Part shown: positions 1 through 7,625 of the stretch, one piece after another
Numbering within the stretch: position 1 is the first letter of the stretch
Layout of the letters: each line of letters starts with the position of its first letter
NCBI GenBank assembly: GCA_024224665.1
Contig: JAAENG010000096.1
Span: 1-32,978 of the forward strand
DNA length: 32,978 nucleotides
Direction of reading: 5' to 3'
Origin: Chloroflexota bacterium
Lineage (GTDB): Bacteria; Chloroflexota; Anaerolineae; J102
The notes under the pieces: generated by a model
Databases searched by the model: none
What the model was told of the DNA's origin: nothing
Seen by the model: the letters and a program-made list of their open reading frames with translations, nothing else
Program-made: the position numbers and the translations under genes

Positions 1-123
1 ATCATTGTTGCGCTCCTGCTATTTTGTGAGAGGACTAAGAGCGCAAGATTCTAGCAGTATCCAAGGCTTATGTCTACATATTGCTACGATATACATGCTC
101 TTTTATGACCGTGCTGAGTATAT
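1..123. other. Left-edge non-coding stretch
   Basis: This is the sequence downstream of the stop codon of the minus-strand gene that ends at 124. I see no convincing gene, no RNA gene and no clear hairpin terminator. The short open frame across it has no ribosome binding site and runs antisense into the next gene. Confidence 0.4.
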
Positions 124-1548
124 CTATTTCAGACCTAGCTCGGTTAACGCTCTGGCTGCACCGTCCAGATTGGTGAGCATCATGCTGGCATAATTGGGCG
201 CGAAAATCACACCCCGCCCGCCGGCACGATAAGTGGCAAGTACGCTGCGATAAACGATGTCAGGTGTGCACTCAGCCTGATCAGCCCGCACACGTGGCGC
301 ATCAACGCCGATTCCCATATAGACAGGAACTTGTCCGCCCACACCTCTCACGGCATCTGCGCATTGGCCGAAAACGTAAGTATCAGGATCCATGCCTTGC
401 TGCGTGAGTTGATCCCAGGATGCTTCATCCAAGCCCAACATCTTGTACATGATGGGCGTCATCTCATCTGGCGTGACATCTCGCAAGATCGATTTGTGGA
501 AATCTGTCATCTCGTTGACGTAGATCTGCCCCGACTGGTGCTGATAGGTGATCGGCTTAACCCAATCAGCGTAGCGGGTTTGCTCTTGCCATGGCCACTG
601 CGCCTTACGAAACGGGTTAAAGTGATTGCGGTTCCACACGTTGAGTCCAAATTCAAGATCGGCGTTGCACCATTTAACGATGCCATAGAGTTCCCGGTCC
701 AGGTCCTTGTTGCGTTCTAACCAGAATCGCTCCCAAATCAATACCTCCGGATTGCGTAACAGCACCCGCAGGAATTCCACTAACCAGCCATCGATGAATT
801 CGTCGCCCGCTCGAGCGTCCTGGAAATACTGGTATACCTCCAGAAATGCCTGGCGAACTGGCTCGACGTCGATCCCACGCTGAATAGCCTCCCGGCGGCA
901 GTGTTCGCAGAAGCAACCGGGCGCTTGCCCGGCTATCATCCGATCCAATGGGCTGCGTCGTTCATTGCACCACATGATGCCATCGATATCATAGCTGCGG
1001 CACTGATCCTCGATTAAGCTGTGCCACCAGCGACGATAATCGGGATGACTCGTACAAGGTTCCGAGGCGTAGCGTCCCAAAACATCAACTTCGAGGTACT
1101 GGGGTAAGTTGGAGATCTGGACATTATTGACCGAACCGTGACCTGCGTACTTGAAGACCGGCTCCATTAACTCCGGCATCACCTTCATTCCCCTTCCTCG
1201 TGCTGCCGGAATAATCATTTCCAAAACGTCAATACCGTCCATCTCTGGGTCAGTCGCTCGGAAGTCCTTGATGGCCGTGTTGCCGTAATACTGCGGATGG
1301 GGGTGGTAGTAGGCGCCACCCTTCATGGTGAGAGGCTCGGACACACCATGATCAGGCCATCCATCTATGGCGTGGGAAATACTGCGTCCAGCCTTGAGGC
1401 CGAGCCAAGATGCGGTTCCGACCATCAGGACATTGACCCCGACGCGATCCTGAAGGATTTCCAGCACTTCTTCTACCCCTTCGTCGATAAAACTGATTGG
1501 ACTGATTTGGATACCGACAAACTTATCATTGGGATACGGTTGGGACAT
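124..1548 (-). CDS. TIM-barrel glycoside-hydrolase-like protein
   Basis: A 474-residue protein without signal peptide or membrane segment, so probably cytoplasmic. It reads as a (beta/alpha)8 barrel: an early segment predicting strand-helix repeats, the PELMEP segment near 125-130, and YDIDGIMWCNE (186-196), which resembles the strand-4/strand-6 ends of hypothetical glycoside hydrolases where Asp and Glu line the pocket. A Cys cluster GCFCEHC (C212, C214, C217) follows, as in several uncharacterised hydrolase-like barrels. The precise family is not recognised; the substrate could be a sugar or something else. The ATG at 1548 is chosen because the 5' end lies about 90 bases downstream of a well-formed promoter and operator (1612-1671); no strong Shine-Dalgarno is visible. 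It shares that operator with the aminotransferase operon at the other end of the window, which suggests a common pathway or inducer. Confidence 0.8.
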   Translation of the reverse strand: MSQPYPNDKFVGIQISPISFIDEGVEEVLEILQDRVGVNVLMVGTASWLGLKAGRSISHAIDGWPDHGVSEPLTMKGGAYYHPHPQYYGNTAIKDFRATDPEMDGIDVLEMIIPAARGRGMKVMPELMEPVFKYAGHGSVNNVQISNLPQYLEVDVLGRYASEPCTSHPDYRRWWHSLIEDQCRSYDIDGIMWCNERRSPLDRMIAGQAPGCFCEHCRREAIQRGIDVEPVRQAFLEVYQYFQDARAGDEFIDGWLVEFLRVLLRNPEVLIWERFWLERNKDLDRELYGIVKWCNADLEFGLNVWNRNHFNPFRKAQWPWQEQTRYADWVKPITYQHQSGQIYVNEMTDFHKSILRDVTPDEMTPIMYKMLGLDEASWDQLTQQGMDPDTYVFGQCADAVRGVGGQVPVYMGIGVDAPRVRADQAECTPDIVYRSVLATYRAGGRGVIFAPNYASMMLTNLDGAARALTELGLK

Positions 1549-1611
1549 GGTTCGTGGCCTATGGCGAGCGTAAATCAGGGTGAAAAATGGATGTCAATGC
1601 CAAACTGCTGA

Positions 1612-1628
1612 CTGTCAACAGTTGACAG
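1612..1628. promoter_or_regulatory. Operator palindrome, copy 1
   Basis: CTGTCAAC-A-GTTGACAG is a perfect 8+1+8 inverted repeat. It lies just downstream of the -10 of the minus-strand promoter, at about +8 to +24 of the predicted transcript, a position typical of repressor binding. The block 1601-1630 matches 32593-32622 at 29 of 30 positions, the only difference being the central base. The symmetry and spacing would suit a dimeric GntR-type or similar regulator (inference); no regulator gene is present in the window. Confidence 0.8.
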
Positions 1629-1642
1629 ATGCAGCAAGTTGA

Positions 1643-1671
1643 TTTATATCATATGTGGACTTTTGTGTCAA
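1643..1671 (-). promoter_or_regulatory. Sigma-70-type promoter of the barrel gene
   Basis: Read on the minus strand: -35 TTGACA (1671-1666), a 17-base spacer and -10 TATAAA (1648-1643). Predicted transcription start is near 1636, about 88 bases upstream of the ATG at 1548. Architecture and flanking bases match the promoter at 32635-32663. Confidence 0.75.
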
Positions 1672-2144
1672 TCACCAGACGCGATCAGGCAGGACACGAT
1701 CACGAAACGTTGTAATAACCCTGCCATAACTCCCCGCACGCTGAAGGAGAACGTCACTCAGATATAGCGACAACCTGTCATCGACGGCAGCTAACTACCC
1801 CGGCCGGAGTTCAACCAGGTACATACGGTCTGCCGACCACCTTGGGTGAAACCGAATCCGGTTCGGGAAGCCCCGGGAGGAATGTAGCAATAGGAAGCCA
1901 GTACAGAGCAGGTCGTACACGACCGCCATCGCACCCACCGACCCAACGGTACGGCATGAGGTTTTCAGAGAGACGCATCCTGCTTAGGTCTCTGCCGCAG
2001 TCGACCATGACAGAGAGACGGACACACTAATTTTTCACAACCTCATCCTCAAATCGGCCACCCCATCGTCGAGTACTGACTTGTTCTGGACTCCAACGGC
2101 GGGGATACGGTCAGGAGGACATAAAGAAATAAAGGAGGCACCCA

Positions 2145-3527
2145 ATGTTGGACATAGCCATCAGAGGAGGCACGGTTGTTAATGCTACTGGTCTCATCAA
2201 AGCCGATATTGGTATCGAATATGATACCATCGCTGTCGTAGCCAGTAGCGGCGCCATGCCTGCAGCACGGCGTGAAATTCAGGCCGACGGCAAGCTGATC
2301 CTTCCCGGGGCCATTGATATTCATTTCCACGTGCGAGCCCCATCCAATCCAGAGCGCGGCACTTTCGCCACCGAAACCCAGGCTGCAGCAGCCGGTGGGG
2401 TCACAACTATCCTGGAGATGCCCATCAGTTCGCCCTGTTGTACGCGTTCAGAGATTTTGGAGAGTCGCAAGGCGTTGGGACTCTCGCAAACTTATGTGAA
2501 TTTCGGCCTTTATGGCGCTCCGGGCCTGCTCGATGAAGAGGAGGTGCTGGCCATGGCTGAGGCAGGAGCATGTGGTTTCAAGATCTTCACCCACGCGGTT
2601 CCCCTTGGGCGGGAGGATGAATTCTTGGGACTTTGTCTGGAAGATGAAGCGGATCTTTACAGGACGCTGGAACTCGTCAAAGAGACAGGTCTCTTGATTT
2701 CGTTTCATGCCGAAAACCAACGCCTAATTGATCTGTTCGGGCAGCGGATTCACGCTACCGGACGCAAAGATCCCGCGGCCTTCACAGCCAGCCGTCCGCC
2801 CGTGGTTGAGGCCATGAGCGTCGCCCAGTTGGCCCAGCTCTGCAAGGCTGTCGACGCCAGCGTCCACATCGCCCACGTCTCCTGTGCTGCAGCCCTGCAG
2901 GCTTTGCAGTCTGCGCAAGCCGAGGGCCTCCCCATGACAGGTGAGACCTGCCCACATTATCTTCTATTCACTGAGGATGACATGGTGAAGCATGGCCCAT
3001 TTGCCACCATCAAACCGCCGTTGCGCACCGAGGAAGATCATCGAGCGCTCTGGCGGGGATTGCTGGATGGATCGCTCTCTGCGATCACGACCGATCATAG
3101 TCCTTTTACCCTAGCAGAAAAGGAACGAGGATTGGAGAACATCTGGCAGACTGCCATCGGCGCGCCAGGGGCAGAAGCGTTGGTGCCATTTGTCTTGACG
3201 GAGGCGTTGAGTGGCCGGTTTAGTCTTGAGCAAGCCGTCGGATTTATTAGCACCCAGCCGGCCCGCCTGTTCAACTTCTTTCCTCACAAAGGCACGATTC
3301 AACCTGGCGCCGATGCGGATGTGATAATCTTCGATCCAGAACCGGAAGGCATCATCGACAGTAGCCGCTGGTTTAGCAAATCGAGAGTGACTGACCGGCT
3401 ATATAACGGCATGCGACGCCGAGGGACCATCGATATGACCCTGGTAAACGGCGCTGTGGTGTTCGAGCAGGGGCAAATCGTAGCTGAACCGGGCACGGGT
3501 CGATTCGTTCGACCTACACTGTTGTAG
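2145..3527 (+). CDS. Dihydroorotase/hydantoinase/allantoinase-family amidohydrolase
   Basis: A 460-residue cytoplasmic amidohydrolase expected to hydrolyse a cyclic amide (hydantoin, dihydropyrimidine, allantoin or similar). The binuclear metal site of the family is complete: HFH (H60, H62), the lysine normally carboxylated in GFKIFTH (K146), HAE (H188), HIAHVS (H244) and TTDH (D317). The GETCPHYL motif (266-273) is shared by allantoinases and hydantoinases, and total length is normal for them. A strong AAAGGAGG at 2131-2138 fixes the ATG at 2145. The HFHVRAP start of the barrel is closer to allantoinase/hydantoinase than to pyrimidine-pathway dihydroorotase, and no other pyrimidine gene is near. 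It fits the surrounding theme of amide-bond opening; the exact substrate cannot be read from sequence. Confidence 0.9.
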   Translation: MLDIAIRGGTVVNATGLIKADIGIEYDTIAVVASSGAMPAARREIQADGKLILPGAIDIHFHVRAPSNPERGTFATETQAAAAGGVTTILEMPISSPCCTRSEILESRKALGLSQTYVNFGLYGAPGLLDEEEVLAMAEAGACGFKIFTHAVPLGREDEFLGLCLEDEADLYRTLELVKETGLLISFHAENQRLIDLFGQRIHATGRKDPAAFTASRPPVVEAMSVAQLAQLCKAVDASVHIAHVSCAAALQALQSAQAEGLPMTGETCPHYLLFTEDDMVKHGPFATIKPPLRTEEDHRALWRGLLDGSLSAITTDHSPFTLAEKERGLENIWQTAIGAPGAEALVPFVLTEALSGRFSLEQAVGFISTQPARLFNFFPHKGTIQPGADADVIIFDPEPEGIIDSSRWFSKSRVTDRLYNGMRRRGTIDMTLVNGAVVFEQGQIVAEPGTGRFVRPTLL

Positions 3528-3560
3528 CTTATAAACCTTCCGCTAAAATGCTTATAAGGC

Positions 3561-3589
3561 TTGACACAAATCCCATACGATGCTATGCT
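3561..3589 (+). promoter_or_regulatory. Sigma-70-type promoter of the main plus-strand operon
   Basis: TTGACA (3561-3566), a 17-base spacer and TATGCT (3584-3589). Predicted start of transcription is near 3596, about 70 bases before the aldo/keto reductase ATG. The -35 with its following C (TTGACAC), the spacer length and the downstream operator match the other two promoters of the window. Confidence 0.7.
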
Positions 3590-3601
3590 TTTTGTGTTAA
3601 T

Positions 3602-3616
3602 TGTCAACAGTCAACA
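3602..3616. promoter_or_regulatory. Operator, degenerate copy 3
   Basis: TGTCAACAGTCAACA differs at two positions from the perfect TGTCAACAGTTGACA of copy 1, so the left half-site is intact and the right half-site is weakened. It sits at about +6 to +21 of the predicted transcript, the same place relative to the promoter as copies 1 and 2. A weaker site suggests a different threshold for the main operon (inference). Confidence 0.6.
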
Positions 3617-3665
3617 CTTGGATTTGCTACCATTTGAATCGCTCGCAGTAGAGTAGGAGATCACT

Positions 3666-4604
3666 ATGGAATTCCGACAACTAGGCAATTCCGGCGTTCG
3701 GGTGTCTGTTATTGGGCTTGGCACGAACACCTTTGGCTCCGAACAGGTACCGTTGGACGCAGTCAAGAATATCGTCGACGCCGCACAGGATCACGGCATT
3801 AATATGATCGATACGGCCGATCAGTACTCAGACGGCCAGTCCGAGGTAGCTCTCGGTGCTGCCCTGAAAGGTCGTTGGGATCGATTTGTGGTGGCCAGTA
3901 AATTTTATTTCCCCATGGGTGAAGACACCAACGACTGGGGGACTTCCCGCTACCACATGATGAACATGCTCGATGCAAGTCTGCGTCGTTTGCAAACCGA
4001 GCACATCGACCTTTATTACATCCATCGTTGGGATGAAAACACGCCCATTGCTGAAACCATGCGCGCTCTTGACGACGTGGTACGAATGGGTAAGGTGCGC
4101 TACCTGGGCGCATCGGTGTTTGCAGCCTGGCAATTAGCCAAGGCCAATATGCTGGCCGAGTTGCGTGGTTGGGCCCCGTTAGTGGTGCTGCAATCTCGTT
4201 ACAACATGCTGGACCGAGAACTCGAGAGCGAAGTCCTACCCTATTGCCAGGCCGAAAATATTGGCTTCATTCCCTATTCGCCTCTGGCCGGTGGATTCCT
4301 GACCGGAAAATATAAGCGAGGCCAGCCAGTCCCCGAGAATACTCGCGCCAGCTGGCACCCTTACGTTCAGAGTTTTCTGACCGATGCCAATTTTGACCGG
4401 ATCGAGGCGCTACAAGCTTGGTGTCAGGCACGCGACCGAGGTTTGAACGAGCTGGCACAGACCTGGATATTGGCCCAGCCACAGGTGTGTTCAGTCATCT
4501 CGGGGTCAACCAGCCTGGAACATGTCCTAAGCAATGTCAAGGCAGCGGAATGGAAGCTGTCGGACGAAGACTTGACCGAAATCAATCAGATCCTTGATAA
4601 TTAA
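3666..4604 (+). CDS. Aldo/keto reductase
   Basis: A 312-residue soluble NAD(P)H-dependent oxidoreductase of the AKR superfamily, a single (beta/alpha)8 barrel of normal length. The catalytic tetrad is complete: D49 and Y54 in MIDTADQYSDG, K79 in VVASK and H120 in LYYIH. The C-terminal part carries the usual VCSVISGSTSLEHVLSN cofactor-binding segment. The start is supported by TAGGAGA at 3654-3660. It is the first gene behind the promoter and operator at 3561-3616, and only 11 bases separate it from the M24-fold gene that follows, so the two are cotranscribed. It may reduce or oxidise a carbonyl product of the amide-hydrolysis steps. The substrate is unknown. Confidence 0.92.
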   Translation: MEFRQLGNSGVRVSVIGLGTNTFGSEQVPLDAVKNIVDAAQDHGINMIDTADQYSDGQSEVALGAALKGRWDRFVVASKFYFPMGEDTNDWGTSRYHMMNMLDASLRRLQTEHIDLYYIHRWDENTPIAETMRALDDVVRMGKVRYLGASVFAAWQLAKANMLAELRGWAPLVVLQSRYNMLDRELESEVLPYCQAENIGFIPYSPLAGGFLTGKYKRGQPVPENTRASWHPYVQSFLTDANFDRIEALQAWCQARDRGLNELAQTWILAQPQVCSVISGSTSLEHVLSNVKAAEWKLSDEDLTEINQILDN

Positions 4605-4615
4605 CGGAGACTAAG

Positions 4616-5752
4616 ATGCACACTGTTGCCGATCTCAATGAGCGAGATACCCGTTTTAAGCGGCTGCGTGCAGCCATGGCTGAGGCCGAATTAGATGCAT
4701 TGATTATCGCGGCCAAGGGACATTGGTGGAGTGGACGTGGCTACTTTCGCTATCTAACCGATTTCGGGCTATGGGCACATGATGGCTTGATCCTCTTTCC
4801 ACTGGAAGGGGAGCCGATGTTCACATTGTCCAGCGGCGCTCTGGCAAGTATGGTCGCTGATAGAGGTTGGATCAGTGATGCACGGGGGGATATTGACGTC
4901 TCTACAGAGATCGTCAAAGCGGTTAAAGAGAAGGGGTTGGATCGGAGCAAAATCGGTCTTGCCGGCCGTCATATGATCTTACCGGTTGGAGTCCATGAAA
5001 TCTTGATCGGCGGCCTGCCTGATGTTGATTTCGTTGATGCCGACATGCTCATGGATCGGACACGCGCCATCAAGAGTCCGCTAGAGATTCAGCAGCAACG
5101 CGAGCTCTGGGACGTAGCCAAGCAAGCTATGGAACGTTTCGTGGAGGTGCTCGAGCCAGGCAAGACTGACTACGAGCTTACCGCCGAACCACAGAAGCTG
5201 CTTATCGAGAACGGCTGCCGGGATGTCCTGCGCTTCTTGGGCGGCGTCCCCAGCGGCAAGGTCGTGAATTTGGAGGATATCGTCAGTTACCATCTGGAGA
5301 TTGAAGGCCCCAGCGGCCATTGGTGTGAGTTGACGGTCGCGCCCATGTTCCGGCCAATCACCGATTTGGAAGAGAAGCGTTGGGCTACGGAACTGCGGAT
5401 ATTCGATGAGATCTGCAAAATGGCGGTACCCGGAGTGACATTAAAAGAGATGGCCGACACGATGGAACGCGTCTATCTGGAAGATGGCTGGACCCTGAAA
5501 GATACACAGGCTCCCCACCACGATTTCCACGGCCAGGGCATCGACGTCATCGAGTGGCCCTGGTATGGCCCTCTTGATGATCGGCAAGGTGATGTGGTGC
5601 TACAAGCCGGCATGTGTTTCTCTTACCACCCGAGGCGGGATATCCTACCCGAAGTGCGCGGCACCGGCATCAATCAGAACATCGTGATTACAGAGGAGGG
5701 TGCCAAAGGCCTGGCTGAGCCATGGGATATGCGCTGGCGCGCCATGGTTTAG
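4616..5752 (+). CDS. M24-fold hydrolase A with altered metal ligands
   Basis: A 378-residue protein with the creatinase/prolidase N-terminal domain (about 1-155, with the conserved GHWW-GRGYFRYL-DF stretch at 35-50) and a pita-bread M24 domain (about 160-378, after RAIKSPLEIQQQR). The Asp-Asp-His-Glu-Glu metal set of M24 metallopeptidases is not there: by my alignment the five positions read H226, E238 (GPSGHWCEL), H305 (HHDFHGQG), H338 (FSYHPRR) and N353. Paralogues B and C, also 378 residues, keep nearly the same set. Creatinase is a known metal-free M24-fold enzyme and ectoine hydrolase shares the fold, so a C-N hydrolase other than a classic aminopeptidase is likely. GGAG at 4605 supports the ATG. 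Confidence 0.88.
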   Translation: MHTVADLNERDTRFKRLRAAMAEAELDALIIAAKGHWWSGRGYFRYLTDFGLWAHDGLILFPLEGEPMFTLSSGALASMVADRGWISDARGDIDVSTEIVKAVKEKGLDRSKIGLAGRHMILPVGVHEILIGGLPDVDFVDADMLMDRTRAIKSPLEIQQQRELWDVAKQAMERFVEVLEPGKTDYELTAEPQKLLIENGCRDVLRFLGGVPSGKVVNLEDIVSYHLEIEGPSGHWCELTVAPMFRPITDLEEKRWATELRIFDEICKMAVPGVTLKEMADTMERVYLEDGWTLKDTQAPHHDFHGQGIDVIEWPWYGPLDDRQGDVVLQAGMCFSYHPRRDILPEVRGTGINQNIVITEEGAKGLAEPWDMRWRAMV

Positions 5753-5889
5753 ACGCAACTGTCGATTCTTGGTCAAGCTTTAAGCAAGAGCAACATAAGG
5801 AGGTGATGCCCCACGAATGATCAAAGATGATGAGTCTCTTAGCTACAGATCGATTGATTCACCCATGTATTCCACGAGGAGATAACACC
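5753..5889 (+). promoter_or_regulatory. Leader of the first binding-protein gene with extended SD and possible 22-codon leader ORF
   Basis: AAGGAGGTGAT (5797-5807) is a full complement of the 16S rRNA 3' end but lies 82 bases before the lipoprotein ATG. Nine bases after it, ATG 5817 opens a 22-codon frame that stops at 5883-5885, four bases before the lipoprotein start at 5890. That could be a leader peptide coupled to the binding protein, or chance. A second AAGGAGGTGATG stands 214 bases before the other binding-protein gene, at 19086-19097, without an equivalent leader frame. Confidence 0.3.
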
Positions 5890-7536
5890 ATGAGAAAGTT
5901 GTTTATGTTGCTGGCAGGGTTGCTGGTCGTAAGTTTTGTACTCTCTGCCTGTGTAGCGCCGGCCGCACCAGCACCGGCAGCGCCGGCTGAGGCGCCTGCT
6001 GTTGAAGAGCCGGCAGAGGAAGATGCGGCTCCTGTAGAGGAAGCTGAAAAGAGGGTACTTATTGTAGCCCAGGGCGAGGGCGTCGAGTCTTGGGATCCGC
6101 CGGCAGGCTGGGACTCAGCCTCCGAGTGGATCGAGATGAACGTCTACGACTGTCTGGTCTACCCTGATCGCGATACCGGCGAAATGGTAGGTTGGTTGGC
6201 CGAATCCTGGGAGGCTCTGAGTGATACTCTGTGGCAGATAAACCTGCGAGAGGGCGTCAAATTCCACAATGGCGATGACTTTACAGCCGAAGACGCTAAA
6301 TACTCCATCGACCGCATCCTCAATGGCAGTAAGGAAGAATTCATCGTTTATGACCAATGGTCTTTCGTTAAGGAAGCACGGATTATCGATGACTATACCC
6401 TTGAAATAGAGACCACCAAACCTGATCCAGCCTTTCTTAGCGAGCTAAGTGGTACCGGTTGTGGCGTAGTGTCCAAGGATTATGTCGAAGAAGTCGGCAA
6501 CGATGGTCTGGCCAACTTCGGTATCGGCACCGGTCCCTTCAAGGTCGTGGACTACGACCGAGAATCCTTTGTCCGCCTGGCAGCGAACGAGGATTGGTGG
6601 GGTGGAAAGCCAGAAATAGACGAGCTGATTTTCCGAGTTATTCCAGAGCCCTCAACCCGCGTAGCTGAGCTGCTCTCCGGCGGTGTCAATTTGACCACCG
6701 GTGTTCTGCCCCAGGACTGGGAGCGCATTGAAGCGGACCCCAACCTGAAGGTCCAACAATTCCTGACCGACCGCGTCTATGGGCTCACTATTGCCCACGA
6801 ACCCCCTCCGGGTGTGGATGCCGTGGCAACCTCTAATCCTGATATTCGCGCTGCCATCGATTACGCCGTCGACCGCCAAGAACTAATCGACCTGGCTGGT
6901 GGCTTTGGTGTGCCGACACTGACCCGGCTCACCCCTCCCATCCCCTGTAACGATGCAGTCGATCCACCGCTCTACAACGTCAACCCCTATGATCCAGAGA
7001 AAGCCAAAGAATACTTGGAGAAGGCGGGTTATCCCGATGTGGAAGGCGGACCAGAGATCGTTCTTCACGGCACCTTCGGCCAGTATATTGCCCAGAAGGA
7101 AATTGCCGAGACCATCGCAGCGATGTTGGAAGAGGTCGGATTCGAAGTCAAACTGGACATCCGCGAGTTCTCGACCTTCCGTGAGACAGTCTACCAGGGT
7201 AATAATGAAGAGCTGATGTTGCAAAGCCTCGGCAACTTCACGACTGATCCCTGGCTGTACATCCTGAACTATGACTCGCGATTCGGCGAACGCATCCCCA
7301 CCCGTGGCCGCTTCTCCAACCCGGAGATCGATGAGCTGGCAGCCCAGGCTAACACGGCAATGGATCCCGACGAGCGCTGCAGCATCCTCAACGAATTTGC
7401 TCATACGGTCGCCGAGTTCCGGCCGACCATCGAGCTGTTCCAGATGTCTGATGCCCTTGGCATGAGCTCCAACATTGAGTGGATTCCACCGGCAGACGGC
7501 AATCTGATGATGGTCAACGTAGGCTACAACGACTAA
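5890..7536 (+). CDS. ABC transporter substrate-binding lipoprotein 1 (SBP_bac_5, dipeptide/oligopeptide type)
   Basis: A 548-residue extracytoplasmic binding protein of the DppA/OppA type. The start is set at the ATG at 5890 because GAGGAG (5876-5881) precedes it and the protein then begins with a lipoprotein signal: MRKLF, a hydrophobic core and lipobox LSAC with C21 as the lipidated residue. A low-complexity Ala/Pro/Glu linker (about 22-54) tethers the domain to the membrane. The mature part shows family landmarks LREGVKFHNGDDFTAEDAKY, a GTGPF turn and FRVIPEPSTRVAELL. It should capture a peptide-like or amino-acid-derived ligand for the permeases at 10250-12119. A perfect 32-base palindrome directly after the stop probably protects or terminates its transcript, giving excess binding protein over permease. 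Confidence 0.95.
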   Translation: MRKLFMLLAGLLVVSFVLSACVAPAAPAPAAPAEAPAVEEPAEEDAAPVEEAEKRVLIVAQGEGVESWDPPAGWDSASEWIEMNVYDCLVYPDRDTGEMVGWLAESWEALSDTLWQINLREGVKFHNGDDFTAEDAKYSIDRILNGSKEEFIVYDQWSFVKEARIIDDYTLEIETTKPDPAFLSELSGTGCGVVSKDYVEEVGNDGLANFGIGTGPFKVVDYDRESFVRLAANEDWWGGKPEIDELIFRVIPEPSTRVAELLSGGVNLTTGVLPQDWERIEADPNLKVQQFLTDRVYGLTIAHEPPPGVDAVATSNPDIRAAIDYAVDRQELIDLAGGFGVPTLTRLTPPIPCNDAVDPPLYNVNPYDPEKAKEYLEKAGYPDVEGGPEIVLHGTFGQYIAQKEIAETIAAMLEEVGFEVKLDIREFSTFRETVYQGNNEELMLQSLGNFTTDPWLYILNYDSRFGERIPTRGRFSNPEIDELAAQANTAMDPDERCSILNEFAHTVAEFRPTIELFQMSDALGMSSNIEWIPPADGNLMMVNVGYND

Positions 7537-7565
7537 AGTGATACGGGCGTCTGACGTCCAATCAT

Positions 7566-7597
7566 ACGGGGCGGCCGATGGCCATCGGCCGCCCCGT
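7566..7597. terminator. 32-bp perfect palindrome after binding-protein gene 1
   Basis: ACGGGGCGGCCGATGG followed directly by its reverse complement gives a 16-bp GC-rich stem. It lies 29 bases after the lipoprotein stop and 28 bases before the M14 start. No T-run follows, so it is more likely a partial terminator or mRNA-stabilising hairpin than a full stop. Confidence 0.7.
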
Positions 7598-7625
7598 TCA
7601 CTATCATGTTCGGAGAAACATCGTA

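Larger units (their letters stand above)
1549..2144. other. Intergenic region with divergent promoter/operator; otherwise no gene
   Basis: About 600 bases separate the minus-strand barrel gene from the plus-strand hydantoinase-like gene. The left 130 bases hold the promoter/operator described separately. From about 1680 to 2130 I see only short open frames on both strands with no ribosome binding site and no recognisable product. A plus-strand promoter candidate is TTGACA 1622-1627, 17 bases, TATATC 1645-1650, which would give a leader of roughly 480 bases for the gene at 2145. Confidence 0.5.

Noticed and set aside
1811-2030. Two short frames on opposite strands in the left intergenic region
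   Set aside because: They overlap each other, lack ribosome binding sites and resemble no known product.
3528-3558. CTTATAA...TTATAAG inverted repeat after the hydantoinase-like gene, considered as a terminator
   Set aside because: The stem is only 7 bp and AT-rich with no T-run, so it is too weak to call.
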